Shown here piece by piece: positions 26,459 through 35,249 of a DNA stretch of 64,000 bases. Location of the stretch: NCBI GenBank assembly GCA_963697355.1, contig CAVONV010000022.1, positions 248,001 to 312,000 of the forward strand, in the 5' to 3' direction. The notes under the pieces are model-generated. The model saw only the letters and a list, made by a program, of their open reading frames with translations, had not been told where the DNA came from and did no database searches. Source of the stretch: CAVONV01 sp963697355 (GTDB taxonomy: Bacteria; Acidobacteriota; Vicinamibacteria; Marinacidobacterales; DATDRI01). Position numbers and translations under genes: made by a program. Each line of letters opens with the position of its first letter. The stretch's first letter is position 1.

Positions 26459-26899
26459 ATGATAGTCCGAACGTTCGCCGTCGCCCTGCTCGTCACCATG
26501 AACCTTGGTGGCTGCGCTCCGGCGCCGCCCGTGCACCAGTTGGTCCAATGCGAAGGGGACGTCTTGCTCATCCCTCGAACCACGGTCGAGGACGGAAAGG
26601 TCCACTTCTTTACGTTCATTCACGACGGGACGGGGGTGAACTTTCTGGTGCGCACCGACGGCCAGGGCGTTCTGCACGTTCATCTAGACGCTTGCCACAG
26701 TTGCTACAAATACAAAAGAGGATTTGTGGTCGAAGAATCCGAGCTTGTGTGCATCGCCTGTCGGCTCGCCTACCGCATCGAGGACGAGGTATGGGATTAT
26801 ATCGGTGCCTGCGCGCCGATCTCGATCCACCCATCGCTGGAAGGCGACAGTCTCGCCATCCCGCGAAACCTTCTGGAGAGAGCGGCCCGCTATTTCTGA
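26459..26899 (+). CDS. DUF2318-domain lipoprotein
   Basis: A 146-residue protein with a lipobox (MNLGGCAP, Cys about 19) and the DUF2318 cysteine pattern DACHSCYKYKRGFVVEESELVCIACRLAY (two CxxC pairs), followed by another Cys in IGACAP. DUF2318 proteins are found with bacterial iron uptake systems and are predicted to bind metal or an Fe-S cluster; the function is not established. It closes the CuA-ferredoxin-permease cluster, starting 5 nt after the permease stop. Confidence 0.82.
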   Translation: MIVRTFAVALLVTMNLGGCAPAPPVHQLVQCEGDVLLIPRTTVEDGKVHFFTFIHDGTGVNFLVRTDGQGVLHVHLDACHSCYKYKRGFVVEESELVCIACRLAYRIEDEVWDYIGACAPISIHPSLEGDSLAIPRNLLERAARYF

Positions 26900-27051
26900 G
26901 TTCCGGTGATGTGCATAAACCCCTCTTGAACGCTGTCAACGGCGTCGGCCGTTCCGTGCCTCTCCTAGGCTGTCAAGGAGAGCAGATTGAGAACTGATCG
27001 GTGTCGGCCGGGGTCAGGCTGTATTACAATCCGTGACGCCATGTGAGAATG

Positions 27052-27083
27052 ACGGGGGCTGTCCCTTTTGAGGACTGCCCCGT
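27052..27083 (+). promoter_or_regulatory. Hairpin directly before the S9 peptidase ribosome-binding site
   Basis: ACGGGGGCTGTCC (27052-27064) and GGACTGCCCCGT (27072-27083) pair with one bulge and one mismatch around a 7-nt loop. AGGAGG follows at 27085, so the structure could influence translation or mRNA stability. Its core resembles the GGGGACAGTCCCC palindromes at 29604 and 58755. Confidence 0.45.
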
Positions 27084-27095
27084 TAGGAGGGCGCC

Positions 27096-29138
27096 GTGAG
27101 AAAGCAGTTCGGGGTTGTTCTTGTTCTTTGTTTCTTCGCTGTTTCCAGTGTCGTTGTGGCGGGCGAGATCGATCGCCTCACCAAAGACACATTTTTCGAA
27201 ATGGAGAGTCTGCAGACCCCCATTATTTCACCGAATGGACATTTCATTGTCTTCACCCGGGAATGGGTCGACAAGAAGGAGGATCGGTATCGGAGAAACC
27301 TATGGATCGTCGATCGGAACGGCCAAAGGTTGCGCGAGTTGACGCGTGGTAACTGGCGCGACAGTTCACCGGTTTGGTCGCCGGACGGCGCTCGCATTGC
27401 CTTTCTTTCGGACCGGGACGGTTCCGATCAAATCCACGTGATGTGGCCTGACACGGGAGAGGTGGCTCAACTGACGCACTTGGAGCGGACGCCATCTAAT
27501 CTGAAGTGGTCCCCCGATGGGAAGCTCCTAGCGTTCAACATGTTCGAGCCGGATGACGATCCCATCCTCAAAGTCGAGTTGCCCAAGAAACCCAAGGGAG
27601 CAGAATGGGCCAAGCCGGCGGTCATTGTCGATCGTCTGACATGGGCCCGAGATGGCCGTGGCCCCCTCGAAAAGGGATACACTCATGTTTTCGTCGTCGA
27701 CTCTGTCTTAGGAGGAACGCCGCGGCAGGTCACGAGTGGAGACTACGACCACAATGATCCGGAATGGTCTACGGACGGGAAGAGCCTTTACGTTTCAGCG
27801 ATCCGCAAACCGGATGCCGAGTATCTGAGGGGCAACACTGAGCTCTTTGCTGTCGATCTGGAAACCCTGGAAGTGGAAGCCATCACCGATCGAAACGGAC
27901 CGGACCGAGGCCCGAAGATCTCCCCCGATGGTCAGTGGCTTGCGTACACGGGAAACGACGACAAGAACTACACGAGCCATCTCTCCGACCTCTATCTGAT
28001 GGATATGAATGGGCGCAGCAGCCGCTTGTGGGCTGGAGACCTTCCCAACTCTCCGTCGGCCGTGACGTGGGCGAAGGACAGTTCCGGGGTGTACTTCACC
28101 ATTGGCGAGAAAGGCGTCGACACGATCTACTTCGCACCCGTCAAGGGTGAGCTGCGGAGGGTGGTCGAAGGCAATCACACATTGAGTGGGCTTACTCTTG
28201 CTGACAATGGATACGCGGCTGCTTTGAAGTCGACCTTCACGCGGCCGGGTTACTTGGTGGCTTTTGACATCAACAAACAGTCCGAGATGACTGAGCTCGT
28301 GGATGTCAACACGGATGTTCTGGGTCACGTCAAGCTCGGGGAAGCAGAAGAGCTTTGGTACAAATCCAAAGATGGGCTCGATATACAAGGGTGGATCATC
28401 AAGCCACCGGATTTCGATCCCAACAAGAAATATCCGCTGTTGTTGTGGATCCACGGCGGTCCTTGGTCCATGTACACGGTACGTTTCAACTGGGCTTGGC
28501 AGAATTTCGCTGCCAACGGATATGTGGTGCTCTACACTAATCCGCGGGGTAGCACCGGCTATGGACAGGATTTCGTCAACGGAATCCAGTTTTCCTACCC
28601 AGGCGAAGACCGAGACGATCTGCTTGCCGGGGTGGATGCTGCCATTGCCAAAGGATTCATCGATGAGAACAACTTGTTTGTCTGCGGCGGTAGCGGCGGT
28701 GGCGTTCTCACCGCTTGGCTCGTCGGACATACCGATCGGTTCACTGCTGCGGTCTCGATGCGTCCGGTCATCAACTGGCATTCCTTCGTGGGAACCACTG
28801 ATGGGCCGAATTGGTACAGACAGTTCAAGAAGTACCCTTGGGAAGATCCCATGGAGTACGCGGTGCGCTCGCCCCTACACATGGTGCCAAATGTGACGAC
28901 ACCCACAATGGTGATGACCGGTGAAGCGGACTTGAGGACGCCGATGTCGCAAAGCGAGGAGTATTATCGTGCTCTCAAGATGCTCAAGAAGGAGACCTTG
29001 CTCGTTAGGATGCCGAACGAGTTCCACGGTTGGAGGCGTCCTTCACATCGACTTTTGCAGCAATTGTATTTGATGGCCTGGTTTGAAAAGTACAAGCGGC
29101 CGAGTGGGGACAAGGCGACGGAGGACGCTAGTCAGTAG
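27096..29138 (+). CDS. S9-family prolyl oligopeptidase / acylaminoacyl-peptidase, secreted
   Basis: A 680-residue protein with a signal peptide (VVLVLCFFAVSSVVVAGE). Residues about 30-400 hold a beta-propeller of PD40 repeats (SPDGARIAFLSDRDG, SPDGKLLAFNM, SPDGQWLAYTG). The C-terminal alpha/beta hydrolase domain starts near LLLWIHGGPW. The triad is visible: Ser in VCGGSGGG, Asp in TGEADLRTP, His in NEFHGWRRP. It cleaves short peptides in the periplasm or outside the cell. The GTG start at 27096 is fixed by AGGAGG 5 nt upstream. Confidence 0.94.
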   Translation: MRKQFGVVLVLCFFAVSSVVVAGEIDRLTKDTFFEMESLQTPIISPNGHFIVFTREWVDKKEDRYRRNLWIVDRNGQRLRELTRGNWRDSSPVWSPDGARIAFLSDRDGSDQIHVMWPDTGEVAQLTHLERTPSNLKWSPDGKLLAFNMFEPDDDPILKVELPKKPKGAEWAKPAVIVDRLTWARDGRGPLEKGYTHVFVVDSVLGGTPRQVTSGDYDHNDPEWSTDGKSLYVSAIRKPDAEYLRGNTELFAVDLETLEVEAITDRNGPDRGPKISPDGQWLAYTGNDDKNYTSHLSDLYLMDMNGRSSRLWAGDLPNSPSAVTWAKDSSGVYFTIGEKGVDTIYFAPVKGELRRVVEGNHTLSGLTLADNGYAAALKSTFTRPGYLVAFDINKQSEMTELVDVNTDVLGHVKLGEAEELWYKSKDGLDIQGWIIKPPDFDPNKKYPLLLWIHGGPWSMYTVRFNWAWQNFAANGYVVLYTNPRGSTGYGQDFVNGIQFSYPGEDRDDLLAGVDAAIAKGFIDENNLFVCGGSGGGVLTAWLVGHTDRFTAAVSMRPVINWHSFVGTTDGPNWYRQFKKYPWEDPMEYAVRSPLHMVPNVTTPTMVMTGEADLRTPMSQSEEYYRALKMLKKETLLVRMPNEFHGWRRPSHRLLQQLYLMAWFEKYKRPSGDKATEDASQ

Positions 29139-29191
29139 GCGGTAGCCGTTGGCAGTGCAAATCGGCCCCCAACGCAACGGCGAGAGCGGGT

Positions 29192-29225
<34 letters not shown>

Positions 29226-29346
29226 TGAAGAAGAGAGGTTAGAGCCACATAATGCAATGGCCAGTAGGCAGAAAATCAGTAGCCCGTAAACAGCCAAGTA
29301 AACGGTGGCCGGTGAAAAGGTCAGAACTCAGCCGGAAGCCAGGTAG

Positions 29347-29622
29347 ATGCGAATGAAAGACAAAGATCCGACTTGTGTGTATGAGACGGAGGGAGAGGTC
29401 GAAGCCCAACAAGTCCGCTCCTTTCTCGAGGCGCACGGCATCCCGTGCGTCTTCCACGGTGAGTCCCTGCGCAAGACGCATGGATTGACGTTGGACGGGC
29501 TCGGGCAAGTGGCTATCCACGTGCCAGAGGAGTTTGTCGAAGAAGCCAAGGAGCTTCTGGCCAAGGCCGACGCCGGTGAGCTGAGCCTCGAGGCAGAAGA
29601 TGAGGGGACAGTCCCCGACTAG
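29347..29622 (+). CDS. DUF2007-family small protein
   Basis: A 91-residue protein matching the DUF2007 pattern: TEGEVEAQQVRSFLEAHGIPCVFHGE near the N-terminus and VAIHVPEEFVEEAKELLAKA near the C-terminus. This short ferredoxin-like fold is often called a putative signal transducer; its function is unknown. The last codons and stop overlap a perfect palindrome GGGGACAGTCCCC (29604-29616) that recurs at 58755, so a repeat seems to have set the C-terminus (EGTVPD). Confidence 0.78.
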   Translation: MRMKDKDPTCVYETEGEVEAQQVRSFLEAHGIPCVFHGESLRKTHGLTLDGLGQVAIHVPEEFVEEAKELLAKADAGELSLEAEDEGTVPD

Positions 29623-29714
29623 GATCCTGACTGACACTCTGGCCAGCGAGCGCAGTTTGCTTCAAGCGGACTTGTGCGCCCAACGTCAACGCTCCTTTTG
29701 TCCTTCCTTTTGTT

Positions 29715-30098
29715 TCATCGCACGCGTGCCGGATCTGGGACTATCCACCTACTCCGCGAGGGACGCAAAAGCCAAAGAACGAACGCTGGGCCAAATCCGA
29801 AGATCATGAACAGTAGCTGCTCGCCTAGTTGGCCATCATCGGATTGCACGGCGACGACTACTCCGTACAGAAGAAAGGGGACGAAGAGGAGCAGCCACCC
29901 GAGAACTGTCGGTACCAACGCTTGGACGATGGAAAGGAAGATAATGGCGGCGTACAGCGCTACACCGCGCCACCAGCCGGCATCCTCGTACGCGTGCCCG
30001 ATGAATAGTAGTGCTACGAGCGCTGGGAACACATACGGACAGCGAGGTGCTCCAAGCCGTTTCCGGACTAGAGCGGAAAGCATCGATACGAATCTCAA
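29715..30098 (-). CDS. Hypothetical small integral membrane protein
   Basis: A 127-residue protein with about three hydrophobic helices (YVFPALVALLFIGHAY, VALYAAIIFLSIVQALVPTVLGWLLLFVPFLLYGVVVAV, LLFMIFGFGPAFVLWLL). The TTG start at 30098 overlaps the stop codon of the upstream gene (TTGA), which suggests translational coupling. I do not recognise a family. Confidence 0.55.
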   Translation of the reverse strand: MRFVSMLSALVRKRLGAPRCPYVFPALVALLFIGHAYEDAGWWRGVALYAAIIFLSIVQALVPTVLGWLLLFVPFLLYGVVVAVQSDDGQLGEQLLFMIFGFGPAFVLWLLRPSRSRWIVPDPARVR

Positions 30099-30550
30099 CG
30101 CCGACCCCCACTACTCATATCCTGCGAACTGGCGAGCTCAGTCGCCTCTGGCGAGACGAACCGCGATTGCAGTTCTCGGAAGTAGTCGTCGAACAGGTGC
30201 ACAACTGAATGGGGGGCTCCCCTCGGCTCAATTTTCGTGAACTTCCACCCAACGTCAACACTTGAGAACGTGAGCTCGTTCCAGGGAAGAAGGATCGCCT
30301 TGAAAAAGAGAGTCGCGGGGAAGACAGGCTCCAAGTAGATACCCTGTTTGCTGGCGCTAACCCTGGCCCATGCGGGTAGTAGGTACGGCAGGCCCAAGTA
30401 AAGGTAGCGAATATAGGGCCCCCGGGTCGGTAGTTCGATGCTGGCCCGGTAGTGCCGCTGCAGTCGCTTCCAGCCGCCCATCCAAGTTGTGCATGTCAAT
30501 ATGATCAGCCACGTGGCCACGATAAGCAGAATGGCGAAGAACGCATTCAT
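30095..30550 (-). CDS. Hypothetical membrane-anchored protein
   Basis: A protein of about 151 residues with one N-terminal transmembrane segment (FFAILLIVATWLIILTC) and a cytoplasmic or periplasmic domain with SKQGIYLEPVFPATLFFKAILLPWNELTF, which resembles PH-like membrane domains that read internal residue layout of small membrane proteins; the family is not certain. ATG 30550 is chosen because it begins the hydrophobic segment; the frame is open to 30628. It is coupled to the next gene. Confidence 0.55.
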   Translation of the reverse strand: MNAFFAILLIVATWLIILTCTTWMGGWKRLQRHYRASIELPTRGPYIRYLYLGLPYLLPAWARVSASKQGIYLEPVFPATLFFKAILLPWNELTFSSVDVGWKFTKIEPRGAPHSVVHLFDDYFRELQSRFVSPEATELASSQDMSSGGRR

Positions 30551-30642
30551 CTCAAGGGATTTCCGGTCTGTTCGCCGAACGACGTAAATTATGCACTCAA
30601 CTTGAATCGGGTTTCTAATCTGTCCCAATACTCAAGTGAGTG

Positions 30643-30852
30643 TTATGCGCTCTGCCTAGATTGAGCTCTTTTCCGAGCCCGGACTACCACATCCACATCA
30701 CAATCAAGGATGTGCAACAAAGACAGCAACTGCCCGATGGATTTCCCATAATTGGTCTGATCGAGTAACCGGTAGAACTGGCTGGCTGAAGTTCTCGTGT
30801 TGAGAATCCGTTGAGGCACATGGCCGAGATTCTCGAGCAGGCCGTTGACATC
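30643..30852 (-). pseudogene. Relic of a helix-turn-helix antitoxin-like protein
   Basis: A minus-strand frame reads LNTRTSASQFYRLLDQTNYG, then SIGQLLSLLHILDCDVDVVV, ending at TAA 30643. This is the C-terminal recognition-helix part of an XRE-type regulator of the kind paired with toxins. Upstream the frame is closed by TGA and no toxin or N-terminal half is present. It may be what remains of a module next to hicBA. A short gene starting at GTG 30819 (58 aa) is the alternative. Confidence 0.5.
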
Positions 30853-30893
30853 TCACTCGAGAAAGACCTCGGTGCTATGCGGTACAAATGTGC

Positions 30894-31106
30894 TTAAAGA
30901 TCCTCAGATCTTCGACCCGTCTTCTTGGCTATGCGAGCGAGCATCCTTGGACCTATTTCTTCGTTGTCGTGGAAGGGGAAGACATAGTCGGGCCACCCCG
31001 ACCTTGTGAGTGTTCGATGAGAACCCTTCTGCCTCTTAATACTCCAACCGATCTTAAGGAGAGCAGACAAGACTCGTCGAGCGCGGGTACTCGACCATTT
31101 GCTCAT
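30894..31106 (-). CDS. hicA: HicA-type mRNA interferase toxin
   Basis: A 70-residue protein of the HicA/YcfA fold (double-stranded-RNA-binding-like). It has ARRVLSALLKIGWSIKRQKGSHRTL with the catalytic histidine in GSH. HicA cleaves mRNA and tmRNA when free of its antitoxin. The ATG overlaps the hicB stop by 4 nt (ATGA), the usual tight coupling, here in the order hicB-hicA. Confidence 0.88.
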   Translation of the reverse strand: MSKWSSTRARRVLSALLKIGWSIKRQKGSHRTLTRSGWPDYVFPFHDNEEIGPRMLARIAKKTGRRSEDL

Positions 31107-31309
31107 GCGGCGTCAAAAGTAATTTGGAGGAAATCCGATCCCGCTTCACCGTGCTCGAGTTGATCAGCCACCACGCGCAAGGCCAAGGCCTGAACCTTTT
31201 TCTTGGCTTCATCCGGAGTTACACCATAGACCATAACCCCCGGGAGATCAGGCACTTCAGCTATCCACCGGCCGTCTTCTTCTTGCTCAATCTCAATTCT
31301 GAAGGTCAT
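31103..31309 (-). CDS. hicB: HicB-type antitoxin
   Basis: A 68-residue HicB core: FRIEIEQEEDGRWIAEVPDLPGVMVYG with the partial RNase-H fold, then TPDEAKKKVQALALRVVADQL. It binds and blocks HicA. This is the short HicB form with no C-terminal DNA-binding domain, so autoregulation may need another factor. The frame is open upstream to 31459, but that extension is Cys- and Arg-rich without domain character; ATG 31309 opens the fold. Confidence 0.85.
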   Translation of the reverse strand: MTFRIEIEQEEDGRWIAEVPDLPGVMVYGVTPDEAKKKVQALALRVVADQLEHGEAGSDFLQITFDAA

Positions 31310-31550
31310 ATGAGCGGGACTCCAAGCCGTCTGAGTATATTGTACTCTCCCAAAGAAGCCAGTGACAGTCTGATCGGTATCTGTACAACAAAAAAAGCAG
31401 CGGCGTGGCCGTTGGTTTACGTCACTGCTATTTTGTGCGCATCCAATTCGCCCGAGCACATCACCGGCGTTCGCCGAAGGGAAAGGTCATGTCCGGTTGT
31501 TCTAACAGGTGTCCGCCGAGACTAGGACAGGTATACCGTGGTGCCGGTCC

Positions 31551-33074
31551 TTACTGCTGCCTCTTCTTGTAGTCCTCTTTCGATTTGTAGGGTGGGAAAT
31601 GGTGGGGCAAGATCTCGTAGGAAGTCTCGCCGAAGGCAGCCGGGTTCGAGGGGATATGCCGGGACATTTCCTCCTTCACGCTGACGTATTCCGGATCGTT
31701 GGCCAGGTTCGTCCACTCCTCAGGATCGTTACGATGGTCATAAAGCTCTTCACTCTCATCGATGTAGCGAATATAGCGCCAGTTCTCGGTTCGAATGGAA
31801 AACTCTGAGACGTCGTAGGTCGTTATGGCCGGGTAGCTCCATTCGGCTTCCGGGTCTCTCAGCAACGGCACCAAGCTGCGTCCGTCCAAATGCTCCTTGG
31901 GTGGCAATCCACATAGCTCCAAGAGCGTAGGAAAGATGTCGACAAGGGAAACGACTCTATTACAGCGATCGCCGATTGATGATCCTTCGGCGAGTCCCGG
32001 CATGCCTTCCGGAACCTTGAACATGAGTACCGACTGGGCAACATTCTCCCAAAGCGCGAACTTCCGCCAGTGCTCCTTCTCTCCAAGCTGCCATCCGTGG
32101 TCGGACCAGAGGATGACGATCGTATTGTCTCTATAGGGGCTGGCTTCGAGCGTGTCGAGGAGCTTTCCCACCAAAACGTCCGCAAAGGCGATGGAGGCGA
32201 GATAACCCTGAACGGCTTTTTTCCACTGTCCAGCTTTGACGACGTGCTCATGGTACCCGCCGCCCCGATAGGCGATATCCCGAGCTCGCTGTCCGAGGTC
32301 GTCCAGATCGTTCTCCAGGATTTTGGGTAACTGAACTGATTCCAGTGGAAACATATCGAAGAACTCTTGGGGAACGTACCAGGGGACGTGGGGCCGGTAG
32401 ATCCCGGCGGCAAGAAAGAAAGGCTTGTTGTGTTCCCTCTGTAGCTGCTCCGAGATCCATTGGACCGATCGATAGTCACCCGTCTCTTCGATCGGTATGT
32501 CGATGGGAGACCAATCGAAATCGCCATACATGTTGTGGAACGTTGGCATATTCACCGTTTCTCCAGGCTTGGGGCGGTGATAGTCAGGCATGTGTTTTTC
32601 TTTGGAAGGGTAGTACTCGTTCCAGGAGTCTGGGTCGGGTTGATTGTTATGGAAGATTTTCCCCGCACCAGCGGCCCAATAGCCACTAGCCATGAAATAC
32701 TGCGGAAGCGTTTGGGCATCCGGGAGGACCTCTCTCCACACTTGATAGTTCGAGTACATGCCCGACGAATAGGTGTGAAGTCCGGTCAACAAAGCGGTGC
32801 GCGAGGGATTACAGGCGGGAGAGGCGCAGTAGGCGTGAGTGAAATCGACGCTTTGTGAGGCTAGGCGGTCGAGGTTCGGTGTGACGGCTTGAGGATGACC
32901 GCCGAGTGGCTCAATCCAATTGTTGAGGTCATCCACCGATATGAACAAGACGTTGGGTTTGTCGACGACTGCTCTCGTGCTTTCTTCCGGTGTGTCGGTT
33001 CCACAGCCCAAAGCCACAATCGAGAGAATCCCTACCACCGTCATCGCCGCTCGGAACTTCGTGTTTGCGTGCAT
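31551..33074 (-). CDS. Sulfatase (iduronate-2-sulfatase-like), lipoprotein
   Basis: A 507-residue type I sulfatase. The formylglycine site is CNPSRTALLTG (CxPSR), with metal ligands in NVLFISVDDLNNW and in VILWSDHGWQLGEKEHW. TPNLDRLASQSVDFTHAYC matches the iduronate-2-sulfatase group. An N-terminal lipobox (IVALGCGTD) points to the periplasm or cell surface. It releases sulfate from sulfated glycans, which suggests use of animal or algal polysaccharides. An anaerobic or aerobic formylglycine maturase must be encoded elsewhere. It is divergent from pepQ. Confidence 0.93.
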   Translation of the reverse strand: MHANTKFRAAMTVVGILSIVALGCGTDTPEESTRAVVDKPNVLFISVDDLNNWIEPLGGHPQAVTPNLDRLASQSVDFTHAYCASPACNPSRTALLTGLHTYSSGMYSNYQVWREVLPDAQTLPQYFMASGYWAAGAGKIFHNNQPDPDSWNEYYPSKEKHMPDYHRPKPGETVNMPTFHNMYGDFDWSPIDIPIEETGDYRSVQWISEQLQREHNKPFFLAAGIYRPHVPWYVPQEFFDMFPLESVQLPKILENDLDDLGQRARDIAYRGGGYHEHVVKAGQWKKAVQGYLASIAFADVLVGKLLDTLEASPYRDNTIVILWSDHGWQLGEKEHWRKFALWENVAQSVLMFKVPEGMPGLAEGSSIGDRCNRVVSLVDIFPTLLELCGLPPKEHLDGRSLVPLLRDPEAEWSYPAITTYDVSEFSIRTENWRYIRYIDESEELYDHRNDPEEWTNLANDPEYVSVKEEMSRHIPSNPAAFGETSYEILPHHFPPYKSKEDYKKRQQ

Positions 33075-33258
33075 GCTCGTCTCCTGGAGACGAGCATTAT
33101 GTCCTCTGAAACGGTACCCGTCAAAGAACGTGGGCGCGTACTCCAGAAGCTTGCGATGCGATGGGTGTTCGTTGTGGGATTCTGTTTCTTTGGGTTCCGT
33201 GCGGATTCGTGATAAGGAATGGGTGAAAAGTAGGACAAGTCTAGGAGGAAGAGAACCG

Positions 33259-34569
33259 ATGTTGAAGGATGTCTATGCCGACCATGTCAGAGCCCTTCAG
33301 GAGCGAGTCGAGAGCGTTTTGGACGCCGCAGGATTCGATGGCTTGGTGATCCATAGTGGAACGCCGCTCCGTTACTTTGCGGATGACTGGGACGCACCTT
33401 TTAGAGCTACACCCCATTTTCTACATTGGTTGCCGCTCGAAACCTCCGGCAACCTCCTTTTGATACGAACCGGCAAAACACCTCTTCTCGTTCACTACGC
33501 GCCGGAAGACTTCTGGTACGAACAGCTTCCTCTCGGTGAGCCGTTTTGGGCGGATAGTTTTGAGATCAAGCACGTCGGTAAATCGGAACAGGTTTTTTCT
33601 GAGTTGCCGAAAGACGGAAAGCTGGCCTTTCACGGCGACTGCCCCGCTTTGGCGGAGGAAAACGGATTCGAGACGGGGGTCATCAATCCGGACGAGCTGA
33701 TGGCCCGACTCGACTGGAATCGCGCCTACAAAACACCCTATGAAGTGGCTTGCATCGAAGAGGCCACGAAGCGGGCAGCGGTAGCTCATCTAGCGGCAAA
33801 ACAGGCTTTCGAGTCAGGTGCTTCCGAGCTCGAGATCCACAGAATCTACGTGGAAGCCCACGGAGGTACCGAAGCCGATTTGCCCTTTCAGAGCATTGTC
33901 GCCTTGGACGAAAAAGGTGCCATCCTCCACTATGAAAAGAAGCGTGCCGAGGGCGGGGGCAAAGTGTTTCTCCTCGACTGCGGCGGGCGTCACCTCGGAT
34001 ATGCCAGTGACATCACAAGGACCTGGACCCGTCCCGAATGTGACCCTTTGTTCCGTCAGATGGTAGAGCGATTCAACGCGTCGCAACTCTCACTCTGCGA
34101 CGAGGTTCGGCCAGGCCTCTCCTTTCCGGATCTCCACAAGAGGGCTCATGTCAAGCTGGGGGATCTTTTGAGCGACGTCGAAATCCTGCAGGTCTCAGGC
34201 AAGGAAGCCGTCGAGCGGGGCCTAACGCGACCTTTTTTCCCCCACGGGCTGGGGCATTTTCTCGGAATCCAGGTTCATGATGTGGGAGGGCACCAAAAAG
34301 AGCCCGCCGGTGGTACCAATCCTCCTCCTGAGGAGTATCCGTTGCTGCGGACAACGCGAACGCTCGAAGAGGATCACGTCTTTACGGTGGAGCCGGGCCT
34401 CTATTTCATCGAGATTCTTCTTAGAGACTTTCGTGGCGGCAAGGACAAGGACGCCTTCAATTGGCCGCTCATCGAGCGATTGAGTCCTTGTGGGGGTATC
34501 CGATTCGAGGACAATGTCGTCGTCACAAGCGACGGCCACCGGAATTTGACCCGGGAGTACCTGCCCTAA
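33259..34569 (+). CDS. pepQ: Xaa-Pro dipeptidase
   Basis: A 436-residue M24B enzyme, the size of E. coli PepQ (443). The metal ligands are in order: Asp in FLLDCGGRH, Asp in YASDITRTW, His in PHGLGHFLG, Glu in FTVEPGLYF and Glu in RFEDNVVV. It splits dipeptides ending in proline in the cytoplasm. ATG 33259 has GGAGGAAGAGAACCG in front; the open frame further upstream (to 32920) lies over the sulfatase gene and is not used. A strong hairpin follows its stop. Confidence 0.95.
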   Translation: MLKDVYADHVRALQERVESVLDAAGFDGLVIHSGTPLRYFADDWDAPFRATPHFLHWLPLETSGNLLLIRTGKTPLLVHYAPEDFWYEQLPLGEPFWADSFEIKHVGKSEQVFSELPKDGKLAFHGDCPALAEENGFETGVINPDELMARLDWNRAYKTPYEVACIEEATKRAAVAHLAAKQAFESGASELEIHRIYVEAHGGTEADLPFQSIVALDEKGAILHYEKKRAEGGGKVFLLDCGGRHLGYASDITRTWTRPECDPLFRQMVERFNASQLSLCDEVRPGLSFPDLHKRAHVKLGDLLSDVEILQVSGKEAVERGLTRPFFPHGLGHFLGIQVHDVGGHQKEPAGGTNPPPEEYPLLRTTRTLEEDHVFTVEPGLYFIEILLRDFRGGKDKDAFNWPLIERLSPCGGIRFEDNVVVTSDGHRNLTREYLP

Positions 34570-34597
34570 CGAAGTTCCCGCCCGTCTTTTTGAGGAA

Positions 34598-34627
34598 TCT
34601 GGGTCCCTTCCTGAGGAGGGACCCAGA
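34598..34627 (+). terminator. Terminator-like hairpin after pepQ
   Basis: TCTGGGTCCCT and AGGGACCCAGA form a perfect 11-bp stem with an 8-nt loop, 29 nt after the pepQ stop. There is no U tract behind it, so termination may need Rho or be partial; it separates pepQ from the sigma-factor operon. Confidence 0.6.
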
Positions 34628-34712
34628 GAGTCCACATTCTCGCCTTAATATGGTCCGGACCTTTTCACAAATTCGTGCTTGGCGTGTTATACGCAATGAA
34701 GGGACGGAGCGG

Positions 34713-35249
34713 GTGAAGACGAGATTCGAGGATCTACTCGAGCGACACGAGAAGGAAATATACCGTTTTGCCTGGCGGATGACGGGCAACCCAGATGATG
34801 CAGCCGACATCCTCCAGGACACATTTCTTGGTGCCTTCAAAGCCTACCGGAAGCTTCCTCTCGATGCTAACTACCGAGCGTGGCTCTATAAGATCGCCAG
34901 TCGTTTGGCCCTCAATCATGCGCGCTCTGTGAAGGTCCGCCGTTCGGTGCCGCTCGATGAGGCATCCCACCTGCCGGAGCGAAATGGAGACTTGGAATCA
35001 CTCGTGGAGGTAGAGCGGCTGACCAACGTTCTCGAGGGAGTCTTGGGCCGGCTCTCCGCTAGGCAAAGAGTGGCTCTTATGCAAAGAAAGTATGAGGGGC
35101 TCTCCTATCGTGAAATTGCAGCCACGCTGGGTTGTTCGGAGGAGACCGCGCGAGCTCATGTCTACCAAGCCATGGAGAAGGTTCGGCGTGGATTGGACGT
35201 TCCTGCGAAACGGGGCGGCAGGAAAATGCAGGGAGGTCGTGATGGATAA
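34713..35249 (+). CDS. ECF-type RNA polymerase sigma factor
   Basis: A 178-residue sigma-70 group 4 factor. Region 2: FEDLLERHEKEIYRFAWRMTGN, DAADILQDTFLGAFKAY and YRAWLYKIASRLALNHAR. Region 4: LSARQRVALMQRKYEGLSYREIAATLGCSEETARAHVYQAMEKVR. I chose GTG 34713 with GGAGCGG just upstream; ATG 34650 is possible but has no such site. The next gene starts inside its last codons (8-nt overlap) and encodes an anti-sigma-type zinc motif fused to a DNA alkyltransferase, so this sigma factor probably controls a DNA-alkylation response including ogt and dinB downstream. Confidence 0.93.
   Translation: MKTRFEDLLERHEKEIYRFAWRMTGNPDDAADILQDTFLGAFKAYRKLPLDANYRAWLYKIASRLALNHARSVKVRRSVPLDEASHLPERNGDLESLVEVERLTNVLEGVLGRLSARQRVALMQRKYEGLSYREIAATLGCSEETARAHVYQAMEKVRRGLDVPAKRGGRKMQGGRDG

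Noticed and set aside
27795..28781. 328-residue minus-strand open frame inside the S9 peptidase
   Set aside because: Shadow of a strongly supported peptidase gene with an intact triad.
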